Positions 60,616 through 64,000 of a DNA stretch of 64,000 nucleotides are shown in pieces. The position numbers and the translations under genes were made by a program. Source of the stretch: Pseudoneurospora amorphoporcata (taxonomy: Eukaryota > Ascomycota > Sordariomycetes > Sordariales > Sordariaceae); contig MU859163.1 of the NCBI GenBank assembly GCA_033297205.1, forward strand, positions 1 through 64,000, read 5' to 3'. Each line of letters starts with the position of its first letter. Within the stretch, counting starts at the first letter, position 1. Below the pieces are notes generated by a model. It saw only the letters and a list, made by a program, of their open reading frames with translations. It did not search any database and was not told the origin of the DNA.

Positions 60616-61061
60616 GTGCGGATCTATCTATTTATTTGCCGATCGACTATTGTTTTCTTTTTGACCTTTTTATACTAAGTGCGCTATTGTTTTCACCTTT
60701 GTACACGGAGGACGTTGAGCCAAGTTGCTAGTGTGGAAGAGGGTCGTGGTGAGCGAGTTGGGTGGGCACAGTCTTCTGGTTTCCGGTGGGTTACTAACCA
60801 CCGTTTTAAGCGAGAATGTCACAATTTTGATTCATCACGAGTAAAAAGAAGGTATTCAATTGCTATGGTATGGTATAATCGAAGTCCCTGTCATTGCATG
60901 GACTGATCAATCAAACCATGCTGTTTCCATCATGGACTGTTTCTACCAAAGCTTCCCAAGAACACCTTTGCCGTCATTACTTCATATCATTAGAGACAAA
61001 AGAAAAGGATATCATACACAGCCAAGAAAACAAGAACAAAGCAAGCAAAGCTTCAAGCAGT
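60616..61061. other. Region between tRNA-Ile and the LEA-like gene
   Basis: Probably holds the 3'UTR of the minus-strand gene. No gene supported. Confidence 0.5.
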
Positions 61062-62449
61062 TTAGTGCTTGTGCAACTTGTCCTTGATCTTCTGCTTCAA
61101 GCTGGTCTTCTCCTTTTGTCCATGGCCGTCGTGGTGGTCGAGCGCATCGGTGTTACCAGTAAGGGGGCCATTAGCGTTATCCCTGTGGATTCCCTTAGAC
61201 TCGAGAAGACCTAATCATAACACTGTCAGTAATTAATCGTTAAATGTCGGCTCACAGAAAGTACTCACGATCAGCCTCGATACCAGCTCCAGGTGCCGCC
61301 GCATCAAAGTCACCTCCATCAGCCACAAAGCCAGTAGCATGGTGAATGGGTTGGGACTCGGGCTTGCTGGCCTGCTCCTCCTTGGGGGCGCCGTTCTGGG
61401 GCTCCTTGACACCTCCGTTGTCGACCTTACCAGCATCTCCGCCGTGCTGCTTGGCAACTTGGACCAAAGGCTTGGGGCCAGAGCCGAGGTCCTTGTTGGG
61501 GTTCTTGTTGGCATCCAAGCCACCATCGCGGTCATCGACGTTCTCCCTCGCGTTTACGTGAGTGGGGTGCGTAGAAGGATCGTTCGGGGAACGAATGTCA
61601 CCCTGGGCCTGAGTGCTGTCGCCAGTCTGACGTGACGAATCCTGAGTGGCGGCCGGGTTGACCTCGGGCACGTTGTGCTTGGAGGAGCTCTGGTCTTGGA
61701 TGGTAGTGGACTGCTCGGTAGGAATGTTCCGGTGGGACGAAAAGGTATCGTTTAAAGGCTCGACAGCGTTAGTCGTGTGGGTGGTAGTCGTGGGGAACGA
61801 AGTGTGGGTTTCGGCAGGCTTGATAGCGGAAGTCTCGTGGGACGAATCGTTGCGGTCGTCAAGAGCCTTGATATCGGTGGTCTTGGGCACAGCGACGTTG
61901 TAGTGAGCGTCCATCTTGGGGGTGACACTGTCAGGGCCCTGGAACGTGTTGGTCTTGGGGTTGACAGTGGAGTGCTCGGGGATGTTGTAGTGGTTGTCAA
62001 TCCTGGAGTTGACGGTTGGTGGGCTGTGGTCCTTCTCAGCCTCCGGTACCTTGACCTGGTTTGATGGCTTGGGCTCGCTTCCGTCCGCCTTCACAGGTCC
62101 AGCAGCTGCCTGGGTGATGTTGGGCGAGGTAGGCTTGACGGTGCGGTCAGTGACCATCTTCTCGCCTACGGCCACTCCGGTACTTTCGCTGGGTTCTAGG
62201 GGCCATGGTGTTAGGTAAGTTCAAGTGGAAGGAGAATGACAAGCACTCACCCATGTTACCGGAATCGTAGGGCTCTCCCTTGGAGACATCACCCGTCTTG
62301 CCCGAGATAGGCTCCTCATGGGACTGGTTAGTTCCATAAACGGCGTTCACGGCTGCCTTGGAGGCCTGAGCGGCGAGGTTGGAAGCTTCAACGGCGACGT
62401 TGGTGGCAGTTTCGGCAGCAGCGCTGGCAACCTTGCTGATGGTCTCCAT
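61062..62449 (-). CDS. Hydrophilic LEA-like protein with basic C-terminal motif
   Basis: Three exons: 62449-62251, 62195-61269 and 61210-61062 (introns 55 and 58 bp), 424 aa. The first 40 residues form an Ala-rich amphipathic stretch (ISKVASAAAETATN, NLAAQASKAA) like late-embryogenesis-abundant repeats. The middle is very hydrophilic (Asn, Thr, Ser, Asp, Pro, His) with several repeated NHYN/HYNV..P blocks and no hydrophobic core, so it is likely disordered. The C-terminus reads GLLESKGI (preceded by Arg across the last junction), then SLKQKIKDKLHKH. Similar K-rich endings occur in many uncharacterised fungal proteins, some linked to stress or development. No catalytic domain is visible. A dehydration or stress-protective role is plausible but inferred. 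Confidence 0.85.
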
Positions 62450-64000
62450 GATGTGCTAAGGTGGGTATTAGGTGTTGGGACGGTGTTGTTTTTCTCGGGG
62501 AATGTGAACAGATGGGTATCTTGAGGATTGGTATGAAGTGTAATGACGGATGTTCAGTAAGCAAGAGCAGGATAGACGTGGAAGAAAAAGAAATCGACAG
62601 CCGTTTGATTCCTTTTTTCGGAAGAAGTTTTATACCCGAATGCCCTCTTACCTCATTGCTTTTGCGAGGTCGCTGACGTCTTTGTTGCAGACTTGATTTG
62701 GTTTCTGGGAAGGAGGGGGCACCGGGGGGATGCAATGGAAGGCGGGGTGGGTAACTTGACCAGACAAACGTGCCTGTTGCCGTCTGAGCTTGTCCATACT
62801 CCATAGAAACATCCGTCCCAACCCCCGGGCTCGACCCTCTTGTTCGGGGAAATTGTGCCCAGTGAGCGTCGTCGCCGAGACTTCAAGGGCAGCTGGTTGT
62901 AATCCTTGATGATGCTCACTTCAGGTTTGCAAAGTACCAGCTAGAGATGGGCCGTGGTGGTAGTACTGGACACGTACATCCAAGTTCCCCTTTCTCCAAC
63001 TCTCCAGTCGCTGTCACTGGCTCACAGGTGTTGTCCCTTTTCGTATAATACGCCATCGAGAATGACATAGCCGACAATTATTGACTGCTGTTTGAATGCA
63101 CAAGCAAAATTTGTCATTCAGAAAGAATGAGTGGTGGAGAAAGAGCTGATGACGACAGGTCCAGTCCAAGCTGCCAAACGTACAATTACGTCACTGGAGC
63201 TCCTCTCCACGTGCTGTGCGTGGTGTAAGGCGCCATTCAGTACGCAGTAGTGTACACTAAACACGCAGGCAGTAATGGAAGGTAAGTGCTCAGCAGGCGC
63301 GGTTAATGTGTGGGTTCAACCTCTGGTCTCATCGAATCTTCAAGCTTCCTGTTGGTTAGGTATCCCTGGCTTCAATTGAATTCTTGCAGACGTGCCGTAT
63401 GGCTTGCATTCGTTCCGCTTTCTGTTGTTTGGTTTCCTGAGCAGCCTCAAGGCCCACACCGGGCAGCCACTGAAATTCCACTGTGTCTGCACAAACCAAG
63501 TGTTGCACTCCATTCCGGGCGCTAAGCCCGCGCTCCCCACAACCGCTGTGACCAGCGGAACATCCAACATGAACCCACCTGTAAGGCCGGGCCGGGCCTC
63601 CACTGACGGAACTCTGCTTGCACACCTAGGTAGCCAATGCTTGCTTCAAACAACAACACAATGTCAAACGTTGCATAGGACAAAAGGATTCTGGTATCCA
63701 GTTGTTGAAAGGAACAGTATCATGATCGAGAATGTATGTTGCAATCAAGGTTGCGATCCGAGCCCAATGTCTTGTCTTGAAGCCGTGGAGATGAGGCACA
63801 ACCATCACTATTGATGGCTCCATTTGTTTACTTGGACCCCTTTTTGTAAGTACGGTATCGGCGCCGTCCACAGTGTCAGCTCTCTGATCCCGCTCCACTA
63901 TCACGGAAATCACCTTGAATTGACAGTTTGTCTGGTAAATGAAGATACGTATGTACCTACAAAACTGAACAAGCCAGAACAGTGTTACAGCATGAAACGG
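62450..64000. promoter_or_regulatory. Upstream region of the LEA-like gene
   Basis: Promoter and leader of the minus-strand gene, then sequence with no supported gene to the window end. AGGGG at 62714-62718 (and a GGGGGG run just after) resembles a yeast stress-response element, about 265 bp upstream of the start. The motif is short and could be chance. Confidence 0.4.

Overview
The window is nuclear DNA from a filamentous ascomycete, most likely Sordariales close to Neurospora or Sordaria. Spliced genes carry short introns (about 55-143 bp) with GTRAGY donors, CTRAC-like branch sites and CAG/TAG acceptors. The set ATG101, PEX3, PAN1, BET5, a forkhead factor and a cobalamin-independent methionine synthase with extreme C-ending codon bias fits this group. 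The species is inference. I support twelve protein genes and one intron-containing tRNA-Ile. Gene density is low: several intergenic tracts exceed 2 kb and two are about 9 kb.

Layout: 1-9.7 kb holds no gene I can support. At 9.70-10.03 kb is a 333-bp element with 54-bp terminal inverted repeats. Next come a CaMKK-like kinase (13032-10468, minus) and, divergent from it, the TRAPP subunit BET5 (14275-15034, plus). Then follow the peroxisome biogenesis gene PEX3 (17835-15866, minus) and, divergent, the autophagy gene ATG101 (18986-19870, plus). ATG101 is followed in the same frame, after a single TAG, by 111 open codons rich in charged residues. A forkhead transcription factor (24575-22170, minus) has a leader with a probable 5'UTR intron. 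A 5.7-kb gap contains a 153-bp fold-back element flanked by TA. PAN1 (34843-30242, minus) and methionine synthase (37107-39567, plus) diverge from a 2.3-kb region. A Pumilio/PUF protein (44005-41176, minus) is convergent with methionine synthase.

An 8.6-kb gene-poor tract with repeated GGTACCT-type palindromes follows. It leads to a 181-aa single-pass membrane protein with two LPxY motifs (52655-53200, plus) and the GPI-anchor gene GPI13 (54763-58152, plus). The right end has a three-exon 126-aa protein of unknown family (60031-59509, minus), tRNA-Ile(AAT) (60497-60592, plus) and a hydrophilic LEA-like protein with a basic C-terminus (62449-61062, minus).

These are mostly housekeeping genes (membrane traffic, actin/endocytosis, peroxisome, autophagy, GPI anchors, methionine) with no operon-like linkage. 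No secondary-metabolite cluster or complete transposon was seen. The points most worth a second look are the two inverted-repeat elements, the in-frame tail after ATG101, a His replacing the usual Gln in the last PUF repeat, and the LPxY membrane protein as a possible Rsp5-type adaptor.
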